A program made the translations under genes and the position numbers. Source: Kuschelorhynchus macadamiae (taxonomy: Eukaryota > Arthropoda > Insecta > Coleoptera > Curculionidae). Taken from it: a stretch of 64,000 bases of DNA. This document shows positions 49,225-60,729 of this stretch, one piece after another (positions within the stretch are counted from its first letter, which is position 1; every line of letters begins with the position of its first letter). The stretch is taken from positions 196,501 to 260,500 of the forward strand of contig JAUTXW010004485.1 of the NCBI GenBank assembly GCA_030620095.1. The letters run 5' to 3'. The notes below the pieces were generated by a model, which saw nothing but the letters and a program-made list of their open reading frames with translations, was not told where the DNA came from and did not search any database.

Positions 49225-49960
49225 TTCAGTCTTGAACAATCACATTCCAATTGTCGATCATGGAAAAAATTTAGGCGTAACTTTTGACAGTGCAATTTCA
49301 TTTGATTTACATGTAAAAATCAAAATAAAGGCAGCATATCTCCGTCTTAGGAAATTATATAAATTTAAAAAAGTACTTCCCTCCAAACAAAAATATTTTT
49401 CGTGTGAAACACTGGTTATTATTATTGTTTGACTAAGGAGATGTTGTTTATGGGGATTCCTTATCATCTCGTGCTAAACAAATGATACAGAATGTTCAAA
49501 ACTCATGTATGAGATTTTCCTACAATATTCCTTATAGACACCATATTACCCCTTACTTAACTAATGAGAAGATATTAAACATGAACAATCGCAGGAAGTA
49601 TCATATGTATTCTTTTATTTATCGCGTAATTAAGACAGGCATGCCCAGTTATTTGTCAGCAAATTTTTCAACTTTTACACACACGCATAGTACTAGATAC
49701 AATCAGCAGTTTGTAGTGCCACAGCATAGAACTTCTGCCTTTCAGCGCTCTTTTACATTTGTGGCTACTCAAATGTGGAATAAGTTATCGGAAGATGCAA
49801 AAAATCTTTGCCTTAAGGACTTTTCAAAACGTGTTGAAACTAACTTATTATATGAACAACACTTACTATAGATTAGTTATCCAATATCCGATAGTAATTA
49901 AGTTTTATATTAACTATGTATATACTCAATGTACCGTCTAAATTGTTGTTGCTGTTGTGA
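49225..49960 (+). pseudogene. Non-LTR retrotransposon RT C-terminal fragment
   Basis: First frame: VDHGKNLGVTFDSAISFDLH (the region after the RT palm) and RKLYKFKKVLPSKQK. A frame change near 49425-49480 leads to IQNVQNSCMRFSYNIPYRHH, then AFQRSFTFVATQMWNKLS and a stop at 49871. This is the usual C-terminal tail of CR1/Daphne/Jockey-like ORF2 proteins. The 5' part is absent; the tail includes TTGTTGTTGCTGTTGTG near 49941-49957. Confidence 0.7.
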
Positions 49961-51169
49961 TTTATCATTCTTAGTAGTAATCTGCCCGATTGACCCATCC
50001 AACAAGACTTATTAACTCTATCTCCCACACCCCACCTCACTACGTCGCACATTGGGGCAAAAAGGCTGTTATGCGGAAAATATTAGGTAACTTACAAACA
50101 TCAAAATATTTAAGCAAGAACATCTTAATTTATCTTTGTATATTGTGCAAGGTAGCTCACAGATGTAATACATTTGATGGATTGAGGTGAGAGTTACTTA
50201 ATATACAGGGTGATTCACTGTGAATAATTTGATAGACATTTACGTAAAACAGGGCATAGGATTGTTCTGAAAATTTGGTTGCTTAGGTTTTTGGTCTTGT
50301 TCAGTCGATCTAAAATGTTTTCAATGAAATAATGTTGCCAGTTTTGGCAAAAAGCAGCAGCGTCATTGACATTTTATGTGTGTCAAACTATTATACACAG
50401 TGTGTAAAAAGTCTCGGAACAGTCAATTATTTCAAAAATGGCACACAAAGTAAAAAAGCTTTCTGAATAAAAGTGGTAGGCCTTAAAAAAACCTTTTAAA
50501 CTAGACCACTTTTAATTATACAGGGTGACTCAAAAAGTCGTAGTAGACAAAACTTTTTTTTTTAATAAAATTACCTTTTTTTTAATGTCATTTTCTGATT
50601 CCTCTGAACATTCTTAGCAACAATTATGAAACATGTTATATGGCTAAACCCACTAGTTTTAAAAATAATTTGAGTTGAAGAACATAAATTCGATAGGTAT
50701 GATATTACCTACATTTTGCATTTTTAAAAGCTGGTTCAAAACGTTTCACTTTAAAACTAGAAAAAAAATCATTAAGCTTGTGACAAATGTACCTCATTTT
50801 AAAAAAATGCAAAATGTAGGTAATATCATACCTTGTTTTCTGCAAACAATTATTATTGAGGTACCATTTACTGTGAATGGTGAACAGCTACTAATTTTTA
50901 TTCAGTTCTTTACCTAATACAGAACATTAAGGAAAAAAAGAATTCCCTGCAAAACGTATGTTTTTTTCGTTATCTTATACTAAATGGCATAAATAATGAT
51001 GTAATAATGCTCAACACTGGTTAATCAAATTTAATAATTAAAGCCAGTATACAAATCTAACTTTTAACAATAAGAACTACTACCTACTTGCTATTATTTA
51101 AACGTCAACAACTTTACAAATAACAAAAAGTCACCTACTGAGACATCAACAATAATTTTGTTTCGTCAC
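49961..51169. other. Non-coding stretch with CAGGGTG motifs and a hairpin
   Basis: ATACAGGGTGATTCACTGTG (about 50201) and ATACAGGGTGACTC (about 50518) resemble mariner-type termini, but no partners were paired. A long hairpin lies at 50696-50832. The 3' flank of Transib 2 should lie near 51000-51169. Confidence 0.4.
50696..50832. repeat. Perfect inverted repeat, about 30-base arms
   Basis: GGTATGATATTACCTACATT (continuing TTGCATTTTT) at 50696-50725 is the exact reverse complement of 50803-50832, with a loop of about 77 bases. This could be a transcribed hairpin or the core of a small inverted-repeat element. Confidence 0.85.
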
Positions 51170-53017
51170 TTAAAGGTAAAGTCTTTTTTTTTTTGGTTGC
51201 GGTCTTAATGTAGACAGATAGGGGTCCGAAGAAAGTAGCATCATATGCAATATATCTTCGTTGGTTGCTATTCTGCTAAATCTTCTGGAATGCATGGATC
51301 TATATCTTTTGTAGTCCTTGTTCCTACATTCTTGCGCCTCTTCAGACAGAGCACCTATTGGAAATATTGCATTTTCAATAATCTTTTGACCATGTACTAG
51401 GATTTTGTGGACCGTAGATGGCATGTTGTACCACATATACTCACTAACAAAAAGATTTGCTGTTTGTTGAGCATATTCGCCGAACTTATTGGGATCTATA
51501 GCCTCATTACAAGTTATAGCTTCTAATATTATTTTAAATCTTTGAATTAAATCTTTGGAAACTCCTGTGATTTCAGAAACTGTTTCAGGATCCGCGAAGA
51601 ATCTTCTAGCCACGTTTCCATTATTCGTAGTGCCAGTCCCCTGCTTAACTTTATCCACTTTAAGTCCCATTTTATCCCATAACTGGTCTTGAATATATTT
51701 TTTTGTAGCTTCTTTAATAGGACGATTATCTTTGTTTGTAGTCCACGTCTTAAAAGGTAAATTATATGCTACATGCAGAATACACTCCATCATCTTTATT
51801 CTGGCGTGCAATGGCGACATACCGAATTTAATTGCCTCGTTATTTACAGGGCGGTCTTTTACTTCTTCAAGTGAATTCATCTTGGATGTTTTAATTCCAC
51901 AAAGAAAACAAGATGATGCAGCTGGAGTATCTGTTACTGCCTGTGCGGTTTTGCCATCTATCATGGTAAACATTAAGTTGTGTCGGACTTTAAACATATG
52001 ACCGTGAATTTCTATATTTGTTTCGCTTAAATTTTCTGTTTCAGCATCAACTCGAGTCTTTTCAGTCCTAATTACGTCTTGTGATTCTTTTGTATATGAA
52101 AATTGCAATGTTCGACAGTAACGTGTTGACGAAGGGCGATCATTTATCCATACGACTGAGCTAGCTTCATTTTGTACGACAAGTTTAAGTGGAACTAGTG
52201 AGGTCATAAAAAGATGTGAATCAGTAGTGTCAGAATTAGCCTCTGTGAATTTTTGATTATATTCATTCTGACCAGAAGCTCCATCGCACCCCCATTTGCT
52301 GTGCAAAACCAAATTAGTTTCTTTGATTTCAGCAATATCTTGTTCAGAGCAGGTGTCCATAATTCTCTTAGCCGTATTATTTAGTAAATCTTGTAAAGGC
52401 ACACTAGCGGAGCTTTCGTTAACTTTTATATTGGCAGGATAACATTGTTTTTTAGATTCTGTAATATAATTGTAGGATGGAAATATATTGAAGCCCTCAT
52501 TTTTAAGACCCTGTCGTAAGACTTGGTATTGATCTTTTGTTAACTGAGCCTGCACAAAAATTGCTAATACTTTTTCGGCAGTTATGTAATTTTTTAAATT
52601 ACCGGTATTACTACTTGATACTGCGGCTGCATTAATTACCTCTTGAGAAAACGATGATCGCAACTGATCCACCTTGTAGCGTTTAGCACGTTTGGAGCAC
52701 TCCGTGAAGCTTTTTCTAGGCCTACCCACACCAGATACAGGCGAAGAAGAAAACTTTTTGAAATTTACACTAAAAACACCTTTCAGCCAATCACTACACT
52801 GCTGTTCAAAAACTGATTTTGTTCTATTTGCCTTTTTCCATCGACGATTAAATTGTGCCAGGAAACGTTTTTTAACGTCATTTACCACGCACTGCGTTTG
52901 CTCCTCAGTTAATTGTGGACAGTTTGTTTTCAAATATAACAGGAATTTATCAATGTCTCTACCATTTTCTATCAATTCCGTACACAACGCAACGTAAGGA
53001 ATTGAAAAGGAACTCAT
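51170..53017 (-). CDS. Transib transposase 2 (RAG1-like), intact 615-residue ORF
   Basis: Full-length DDE transposase of the Transib family, the relatives from which the RAG1 core derives. Visible features: GRPRK at residues 98-102, corresponding to the GGRPR motif of RAG1's nonamer-binding domain; KWGCDG with catalytic Asp245; TMIDGK with Asp354; zinc ligands Cys370 and Cys373 (CFLC) and His537/His542 (HKILVH, same spacing as RAG1 HKTLAH); NNGNVARRFF at about 465-474; and AQECRNK with catalytic Glu563. The C-terminus PKKKR (608-612) looks like a nuclear-localisation signal. ATG at 53017-53015. No stop or frameshift. Unlike Transib 1 it could encode an active enzyme. Terminal repeats were not located. 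Confidence 0.93.
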   Translation of the reverse strand: MSSFSIPYVALCTELIENGRDIDKFLLYLKTNCPQLTEEQTQCVVNDVKKRFLAQFNRRWKKANRTKSVFEQQCSDWLKGVFSVNFKKFSSSPVSGVGRPRKSFTECSKRAKRYKVDQLRSSFSQEVINAAAVSSSNTGNLKNYITAEKVLAIFVQAQLTKDQYQVLRQGLKNEGFNIFPSYNYITESKKQCYPANIKVNESSASVPLQDLLNNTAKRIMDTCSEQDIAEIKETNLVLHSKWGCDGASGQNEYNQKFTEANSDTTDSHLFMTSLVPLKLVVQNEASSVVWINDRPSSTRYCRTLQFSYTKESQDVIRTEKTRVDAETENLSETNIEIHGHMFKVRHNLMFTMIDGKTAQAVTDTPAASSCFLCGIKTSKMNSLEEVKDRPVNNEAIKFGMSPLHARIKMMECILHVAYNLPFKTWTTNKDNRPIKEATKKYIQDQLWDKMGLKVDKVKQGTGTTNNGNVARRFFADPETVSEITGVSKDLIQRFKIILEAITCNEAIDPNKFGEYAQQTANLFVSEYMWYNMPSTVHKILVHGQKIIENAIFPIGALSEEAQECRNKDYKRYRSMHSRRFSRIATNEDILHMMLLSSDPYLSTLRPQPKKKRLYL

Positions 53018-53689
53018 TTTTAGCCGACTGCTACGAAATACAACAAAAACATCAGAAACTTTAACACATCACGACAAAACTGTTCGTAACTTTATCAAAT
53101 ACCTATTTTTACAACAAAACTACTTCAAACCGTTTTTACCATTAACTGTTTAACATAAACAATGTAACACTAATTGCATTTCGCCATGCGTAATAACAGA
53201 TATTGACACAAGCCTCCTTGATCCGCGGAGCAAGACACCAACATACGCGTGAACAATCTTTGTTTTTGTTAACATTAGCAAATATTGGCAGCTGAATCCA
53301 TATTAATCAATTAGAGAGATATATAAGGCGCTCTTTGAATCACTTTTCTGATTGTAGTTGATTGTAGATATAAAGTAAAAGTCTAAGCATTTAACACAAA
53401 ACAAATAAAAGTCTCAATCTGAATAATATTTAATTATATGACATTTAATAAAGAGATTTCGACATAAAATAAAATTCATAGACAGTAATAACTAGGAAAT
53501 AAAAAATCTCCAAAAAACAAATAGATACTTCGTTGTTAGAATTTTTGTTAAGACTAATATTATTAATCGACAATATAGAAATAACTAAAGCTCCAACTTT
53601 AGGGGTTCATATTCGGGAAAGTAATAATTTTTTTGTAGCGATTATTATTATTTTCAAAAGAATGATTATTTTACTAACAATGTATGTTT
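53018..53689. other. Non-coding stretch upstream of Transib 2
   Basis: AT-rich, with a GC-richer patch near 53214-53250. It should contain the 5' terminal repeat and promoter of the Transib copy, but no CACWRTG terminus could be matched to the other side. Confidence 0.35.
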
Positions 53690-54093
53690 GATTTACTTTT
53701 CAAACACGAAATGTGTAACTTGATATTTTTCCGGTTTTGGGCCCAATGTGCGTCGGCCAGCTTTCGCCTTCTTCTTAACCTCTCGTTTGTCTCACACCAT
53801 AAACACATTTAAAGAATAAATAATTTACCAACATTTTTCCTTGCACGCTTGCACAATCATTAACATATATTTGTATTAATTGATTAATTATTAATATTGT
53901 TCATAAAGGTTTTTCTTTAGGGTAGCCTCACATCGTGCACCTTGCTTAGGGGCGGAATGTAACCGGTTTTGTAATCGCGAGGCTGTCCAATTTGTGGAAT
54001 AGGTTAAACAATTTTTTTTATACCAATACCATGTTATAAATTGGTGTATCTATTTGACAAATAAATGTTTTTTGAATTGAATTTGAATTTGAA
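53690..54093 (+). mobile_element. 3' end of a non-LTR element with AATAAA and TTGAATT repeats
   Basis: The region ends in CAAATAAATG followed by repeated TTGAATTTGAATTTGAATTT units at about 54069-54095. That is the form of microsatellite tail seen on CR1/L2-type elements. The tail abuts the hAT coding remnant at 54098. No coding part is present; the left limit is approximate. Confidence 0.5.
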
Positions 54094-54097
54094 TTTA

Positions 54098-54945
54098 CTA
54101 ACTTCCAATTTGAAGACCAACGAGTTTCTGTAATTGTTGGTATACGCCTCGTAGATGCAGATGTAAAAGCATACGTTCGTTTGGCTGAGTGATGAAAAAA
54201 TGAGAGAATACCACTAAGACGTGCGTAAGACAATGGACAAATACAGCCTGAGGCCATTTAGATGGCCAGATATTATACTTGCGCCATCGTAACATTGCCC
54301 TATTAATTTATGTTTATAGTCAAATTGGTTTAAAATTTAATCCAATAGAAAATATAAATTCTCCGACGTTCTATCGGAGCTGACATTATAAAATCCTAAG
54401 AAACTCTCGACTACTGAACCTTCTGAATTAACGTATCTTAAAACTATGGAGCAGTGGGAGGTTTTCGTAATATCAGTGGTGTTATCCACTTGCACAGAAA
54501 AAAACTGTGTATTCATTATTTCATTTTTTACATGACCATTTAAATAATCAGAAATGCATTCAATTATTTCGTTTTGAATAGTTTTCGAGACACCAGTAAA
54601 AACATTTTTAATTTTTTCGTGATGATTTTTTTACTTCTTGGGAACTTCTCGATATTAATAAACCTAAAAGCTTTTTAAAATTCCCCCTATTTATTGACCC
54701 GCTGCTCTCATCATGGCCGCGAAAGACCAACTCTTGTTTTGCAAGGTACAAAACTATGTCAATTACCAAGCACATAGCCTACTTAATCGGACGTTTTCGT
54801 TAAAATGTATTTTATATAGTTTAGTATTTTCTTCTAAAGTGTCAGCTACAATGCTTTGATTTTTTACAAATGTTTTTAGCATTAATTCGAATTCTAAATG
54901 CTTCGCCGAGTCTTTATGTTTCTATAAAGACCTTCATATATTTAA
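54098..54945 (-). pseudogene. hAT transposase relic (ZMYM1-like), 3' end cut by a non-LTR tail
   Basis: Reading down the minus strand across several frame changes: HKDSAKHLEFELMLKTFVKN, then LVFRGHDESSGSINRGNFKK, and QFFSVQVDNTTDITKTSHCS with the first catalytic Asp. VVESFLGFYNV, CYDGAS (second catalytic Asp region) and FFHHSAKRTYAF follow, ending ETRWSSNWKLV. This motif order is that of hAT transposases with a DUF4371-like region. The C-terminal third is missing beyond 54098, where non-LTR tail sequence begins. Confidence 0.8.
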
Positions 54946-55664
54946 CATACCTGCAAATCCTTCCTTCCTTCACACCGAATATTTATTCGAAACTAGTAAA
55001 CAAGGCCAGAAAAACAATTTGGTAATATTTGACTACTACCTAACCATTTGTACGCTGAAAACCAGGATGACGATTAAAATTCTGATCTTGTTCCTTCCGT
55101 CGATTAAATGGAGTTTCCAACAAAATGCAAACCACATCAGTCATCGGATTCATCAATAATGTAAATTAATAAACCCGACACCAAATAACGTTGTCACAAC
55201 ACCGTAAATAAATATAACACAAAACAGTCAAGCAGACTGCAAAGGAACTCACCGGTTGCAGCGAAATCCGTGAAAATAAAAGTAAACCACCACCCCAAAC
55301 CGGACGACACGTTAACATTATTCTTCCATGTGCTCGACGTCATCGTGAACGCGTTGTCCTGGCAACGTAGTAGAAAACTGTTATAGTTGTTATAATAAAG
55401 TTCGATTGAAAGTTTTAAAAAGACATGCAGCCAACGGTCAAGTAAAATATTTATCCGAGATGTGCAGTTTATTTTTTGCCAACTAGATGAATAAATAAAT
55501 GTAAAAACTTAAATTTTAAGAGATATATAATAAATGTAGTTCGATGTTTGCTTGTTTATTTTTCCTGCTACATCACCTAAATAGCCGCCACTGCCACCGC
55601 CATCATAACAATATTACCAACTCACTTTTAGATTTGATCTGAGCATATCTCACGTCAACATATT
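54946..55664. other. Non-coding stretch
   Basis: Probably contains the 5' part of the hAT element. At 55330-55365 a CRE-like GACGTCA is followed by GTTGTCCTGGCAAC, which is one base from an X-box. No gene start could be attached to it. Confidence 0.35.
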
Positions 55665-56355
55665 TTGTTTTTCAAGGAACATTTATGAACAAACTTCAGG
55701 AGCAGCCATGGGATCTCCGCTCTCACCAGTGGCACCCAATATCTTCATGGAAGCTTTCGAGGAGGAGGACGCTTTTGTAATATGGCCGTATGGTCCAGAA
55801 AACCTCCCCGTGATCATCTGAATCAAAACATCCTAATATAAAATTTACAATGGAAATTGAATCAGAAGGCACATTTCCCTTTCTAGATGTGCTTGTTCAG
55901 AGAAAGGGGGATGGTTCCTTAGAACACTCTATATATAGAAAACCAAAGCGAACAGATACGTAAAGCAAATACCCATCATCATCCGGCACAAAATTAATCA
56001 GTTATTAATTCTTTGGTTTACAGAGCCGCCGAGATTTGTCACCGAAGTTCTTTACAATCGGAAACAGAGAAACTGACTCAAACTTTAAGAGGTAGATGTT
56101 GCACGGACGATATTAGACCCTGAGTTAGAAAATATAATAATCCTACTCCACAAAATGAAACTAATAAGAAGTTACCGATACAAAGTGTTATTTTTCCATT
56201 TATGTACGGAACCACAGACAAGACTGCAAGTTTATTTCGCCGGTCCAACATACGAACAATCTTCAACACACCCTGAAGATTCCTCGTCCAATCGAAAACC
56301 AAACGTCGAAAATTAATTCCATTTTGACACGTTCTAATCCCATGAACCATGATTT
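55665..56355 (+). pseudogene. Penelope-like element D relic (RT palm and linker)
   Basis: FYEQTSGAAMGSPLSPVAPN and IFMEAFEEE mark the RT palm. The next residues, FVIWPYGPEN, follow directly, so about 20 codons including the catalytic YVDD are deleted. After a shift come SKHPNIKFTMEIESEGTFPF, LDVLVQRKGDGSLEHSIYRK, and, further on, MYGTTDKTASLFRRSNIRTI, the PLE linker. No GIY-YIG domain is seen. The lineage differs from PLE-A, B and C. It lies about 100 bases left of the Chapaev-like element. Confidence 0.75.
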
Positions 56356-56458
56356 TCTTAATTGGTCGGTAGTTGTTTTAATAGGGGTGAAATACTGATC
56401 AAGACGGTACTCAAAAATATTTACTGACTTACCACAGTTCAACCAGTTAAAATATTAT

Positions 56459-59435
56459 AACACACAGTTAATTTTTTGGACGATTTCAAAAAAATATATA
56501 TAAATCTTAAAATTAGTGTTTTTGAGTTGGTACTAACCTCAAGTAAGAGAATTTGTGAAAATTAAAATCTTTTATGTAGGGCATTTTACACAGTGGCTCA
56601 AAAATGGGTTAAAAAAATATAAAGTTTTATAAAATTTTTAAAAATCAAAATTTTCAAAAAATTTTTTTTTTCGTAATAGACTATTTAATTCCAAGTAAAA
56701 AACGTCTTATGAAGTTTTCTGTAAAACCTATGGTTTTATGGTAAAAAATTATCTGATTTTTTTAATGCAAAAAATAATACATATTCAAAACATTGTATAG
56801 CTACTAAATAACATTTTGATGACTCAAAACACAAAATATAGCCCTTTGTAATATGTATTTTTAATAACGGCTACATTAGCATAATATCAAGTTACCTGTG
56901 ACTAGCCGTGACGCTTAGACCAAAACAAATAAATAATATGTCAAAAAAGCGTGGTTTATTAACAATGTTTGACGTTTTCACTTTGAAGTTATATAGTATA
57001 TAAACTGTGTTAAGGCTATTTTTGTGATTTTTCTGTGTTTTGAGTAAGATGCCTCATAAAAGAAAACATCATAGTGATAATCGAAAAATGGTATGTTACG
57101 CATGTTTTAATAAAGCAGTTAGAAGTGTTAATATTACTGGTAAAGTAAAACAACGTCTTGAAATTATTTCGCCTAGTTTTGACGAAAATAATGCAAGTAT
57201 TCCCTCAGTGCTCTGTAGAACTGGTTACATAAAACTAATGAACAATAGACTAACAATAATTTTTGACTACGCACAAATGAAAATTTTGCCTGGGCGTTTC
57301 GAAATTACTGAAACATGCGTCTGTCAAATTTGTCAAGTGGCGCGTTTTCGTGGTCATCCTATAGACCTTCAAAGAAACATACGAAAGCGAAACAAAATTA
57401 CAAAATATGCGTGAACTGCAATTGTAAATTACAAAAAGGCAGAAGGCATAAATGTACCAAGATGAAAAAAATTGATAATTCCCTAACACTAATTAAAGAC
57501 TGTAAGCAACAGATTGTAACTAAAGTTCTGGAGGAACAAGAATGTGCTCAGGGAAGTTCTGTCATATCTTTAGATAAGGGACGCAGTACTATGTCTATAC
57601 AGTTGAAGCGAAAATCAGATCTTCAGGGTGTTTTAAGTGCTCAAGATTTGAGCTATATGCAACAAGACTGTAATTTATCTCAAAATTCGTTAAGAAAAAT
57701 ATGTGGTTACCTTCGCACCAGGATAAACAGAACTTCCATAGAATCTTCGGCTTTACAGAAATTGCGGTCTAGTAGTCATATGCTGATATTGCGATATGAT
57801 ATGCGGATATTCAATGCTTGAAACAAGATGGCACTCCATTTTTGATATACTGCAGCGATCTTCCGGGGCTACTAACTTATATTTTAAATGCCAGGCAACA
57901 AGACGATGATTTTCATCTAAAAATCGGAATAGAGAGTGGCGACAATTCCTTGAAAATATGTCTAACCATACAACCAACAAATGACCCAGAATATTATCAA
58001 AAATATAAAAGTGCTGGTATACAAAAGTTACTAATAATTGGCTTGGGACCAAATTTCAAGGAGAATTATGAAAACGTCAAAATACTTATGGACACTTTGC
58101 AATTACATAGTATATGCGGAATTTGTCCATATACTTTTGCGGCTGATCTGAAACTAATAATGCTGCTTTTGGGTCTGCAAACAAACGCGTCATGCCATCC
58201 TTGTCCGTGGTGCGACATCAACTGCAAGGAACTTCAAAATAAAGGTAATCCAAGAACAATTAAGAACATCAACGAACAACGAATTTTATGGCAACAAACG
58301 ACTGGGGGAAAACTTTCTAAAGCAAAGTATTTTGGTAAGTATAAGTATAAATTCATCAAGTTGCGATAAATTTTAATGATCATCATCTGACATTTTTAGT
58401 AAACTTTGTAAATATGCCACTAATTATCGGAGATGAAAACAAGCCAGTATTAAACTATATACCTCCTCCAGAATTGCACCTTCTTTTGGGAATCGTTCAA
58501 AAAATGTTCGACAGCTTAAAAATTGAATATCCAGCAGCAGCCGAAGCATGGATAAAAAGAGCTGGGCTAAGTTTCGACCATTATGAGAAATTTAATGGCA
58601 ACAACGCGAGAAAGCTGTTGAAAAAAGTTGATGTTTTAGAAGCATTGTCACCTGGTTTGTACACTTACCTAAGCACTTACTTAACTTATTTTTTCCTAAT
58701 GTCAAAAAATATAGTTTTTTTTTTGGTTTTAGGCAACAAATATTGCAATTTGTTCAAGTACTTTGATAAAGTTGTTTCCAGTTGCTTTGGGCAAAGTCTT
58801 GACATTAATTTTCATTCGAAGATATTCAACGCTTTGCCGTCGAATTAATACAAGTCGGAATACGCTATACACCGAAAATTCATGGCCTTGTGCATCATGT
58901 TCCTGACTTTATTAACGTACATCAGCGAGCACTTGGTTTTTTTTCTGAGCAAGCTTCAGAACAAGTTCACCATTCATTTAAGATGTGTTCACAAAATTTT
59001 AATTTAAATTCAAAAAACTCTCATTCTTCTAAACAAAAATTGTTGAGGTGCATTTGTTACTATAATAGCCAACACATATAATGTATGTATAATATAAATT
59101 CGATTATTATTCTTGTATTATTTATGCACAAAAGATCAGTTATTTTTTTGGAAAAAGGTATAGGTTCTATGGAAAACTTCATAAGACGTTTTTTACTTAA
59201 AATTAAATAGTCTATTACGAAAAAAAAATTTTTTTTTGAAAAATTTGGTTTTTAAAATTTTTTATAAAACTTAATATTTTTGAACCCATTTTTGAGCCAC
59301 TGTGTAGAATGTCCTACATGAAAGATTTTAATTTTCACGAATTCTCTTACTTGAGGTTAGTACCAACTCAAAAACACTAATTTTAAGATTTATATATATT
59401 TTTTTTGAAATCGTCCAAAAAATTAACTGTGAACA
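56459..59435 (+). mobile_element. Chapaev-like (RAG1-related) DNA transposon with long TIRs and 4-bp duplication
   Basis: The element spans 56463-59431. Both ends begin CACAGTTAATTTTTTGG read inward and remain almost identical for about 270 bases (56463-56735 and 59158-59431). Each is flanked by AACA (56459-56462; 59432-59435). A CAC-starting terminus with a 4-bp duplication is what I know for Chapaev elements; Transib would give 5 bp. It carries one spliced transposase gene. Confidence 0.82.
57049..59081 (+). pseudogene. Chapaev-like/RAG1-related transposase (two introns, frameshifts)
   Basis: Starts at ATG 57049 (MPHKRKHHSDNRK). The N-terminal zinc-binding module has CYAC, CVCQICQ and, after a frameshift near 57400, CVNCNCKLQKGRRHKC. 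This type of N-terminal module is related to that of RAG1 (N-RAG-TP proteins). The core follows from 57818: KIGIESGDNSLKICLT, the zinc pair CHPCPWC, IPPPELHLLLG, and FNGNNARKLLKK (like RAG1 MNGNFARKLM). HGLVHHVPDF and FFSEQASEQVHHSF (catalytic Glu region) come last. Introns: 58335-58399 (65 bases) and 58655-58732 (78 bases), both GT-AG and frame-restoring. Frame breaks near 57400, 57790 and 58830. The terminal repeats look young, so some breaks may be sequencing errors. Confidence 0.82.
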
Positions 59436-60099
59436 CAACAATAAGTTTCGCTATTTAAACTTCGTTCAAAAGCATCCGCTATGCTAAACATATTATAAAA
59501 TTACAGCATTTTACAAACTATTTACATATTTGACGTCACTTAATTACAACTGAATTTAGCTTGGCAAATTGTTTATGTTTTATACAAAATAAAAGCGAAT
59601 TATGTTGAACTTTTCGGACTTTCGAAATACTGAAACAGCAATACACTGACATATCGCTTCCCAAGTGGTTTTTATGCATTGATTAATTTTGCGTGATGTT
59701 TTTAAATATTGCTTGGCCATTCCGAGCACAATACATGTTTGATTGATTACTTTAATATTTTCATATTTTAACGTTCTATGGCTATAGGTCAGGCGGATTT
59801 ACGTGTATCAGAGGTAGCATGATAATTCTAAAAAAAAAAATAGAATCCTAAATAATGACAAAACCGCAAAACCCTGCTCATAGTAGTGGTGTTTTTAAAT
59901 TGGTATATTTATAACGCAGGCCAACAGAACGCATTTCTTTTTGGAGCCGGAAAGCGAGGAATTGATTTTGGATATTTTTAATATGCTGATTCCAAAAATG
60001 CCATCACATTTCGTCTATCAGCCCTAGTAGTAAAGAAATAAAGATATCTTTTGAAGTCAAAATAGCAATACTTAAAATTAAAATCCAATTAACCATATG
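59436..60099. other. Non-coding stretch
   Basis: Between the Chapaev-like element and mariner-like element 3. No recognisable domain. Confidence 0.4.
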
Positions 60100-60729
60100 C
60101 AGTGTGTCTCAGATTCGCTTCTCTATACAGGGATCTCGGCTCCTATTATACCTACAGCAAAGATTAAATGGGGAAAGTTTTAGAGGAAACTTATTGCATT
60201 CGATATCCGGCTTCAGATTTACTATCAGTATATCCAGAACGGTGAATTTGACAGCTGCCAAAATGTGACATTATACGGACACAATTTTAAGACAAATAAG
60301 ATGGCGAATACAAAACGTCTTCATTGTTTTTTGTTAACCCGCAACCCGCCTCAACTTTCATTTTTCTTATGGCCTGCATATTGGATTTTTCGATTTTTGG
60401 AAAGAGCCTAAAATTTCCAGTCTAGTGATATCTCACAAGTGCATTAAAGATTTTAGTATCACGAAATATTGCACCTCGAAAAGTTAGGTTTCAGTTTTAT
60501 CTAAGGAGGCCATGATTTAAAGTAATGTTAGCTCTCAATGCTTTTCTAAGGAGGCCATGATTTATCTGTAACAAAATTGGATTTTGACTTTGACGTTAAG
60601 TTAAATAGTTGAAAGTATCAAAGCTGTGTTTGAATAAGTAGTAGGTACGCTTTTATCCCAATAAAATCATAAATCTGACACATAAATTGTCAAAACCTAT
60701 AGAAGTATTCAAATGAAGAAAAGGTTGAT

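Noticed and set aside
50396..50402. CACAGTG as a possible left terminus for Transib 2
   Set aside because: No matching inverted sequence was found near 53018-53450, and such a 7-mer is expected by chance.
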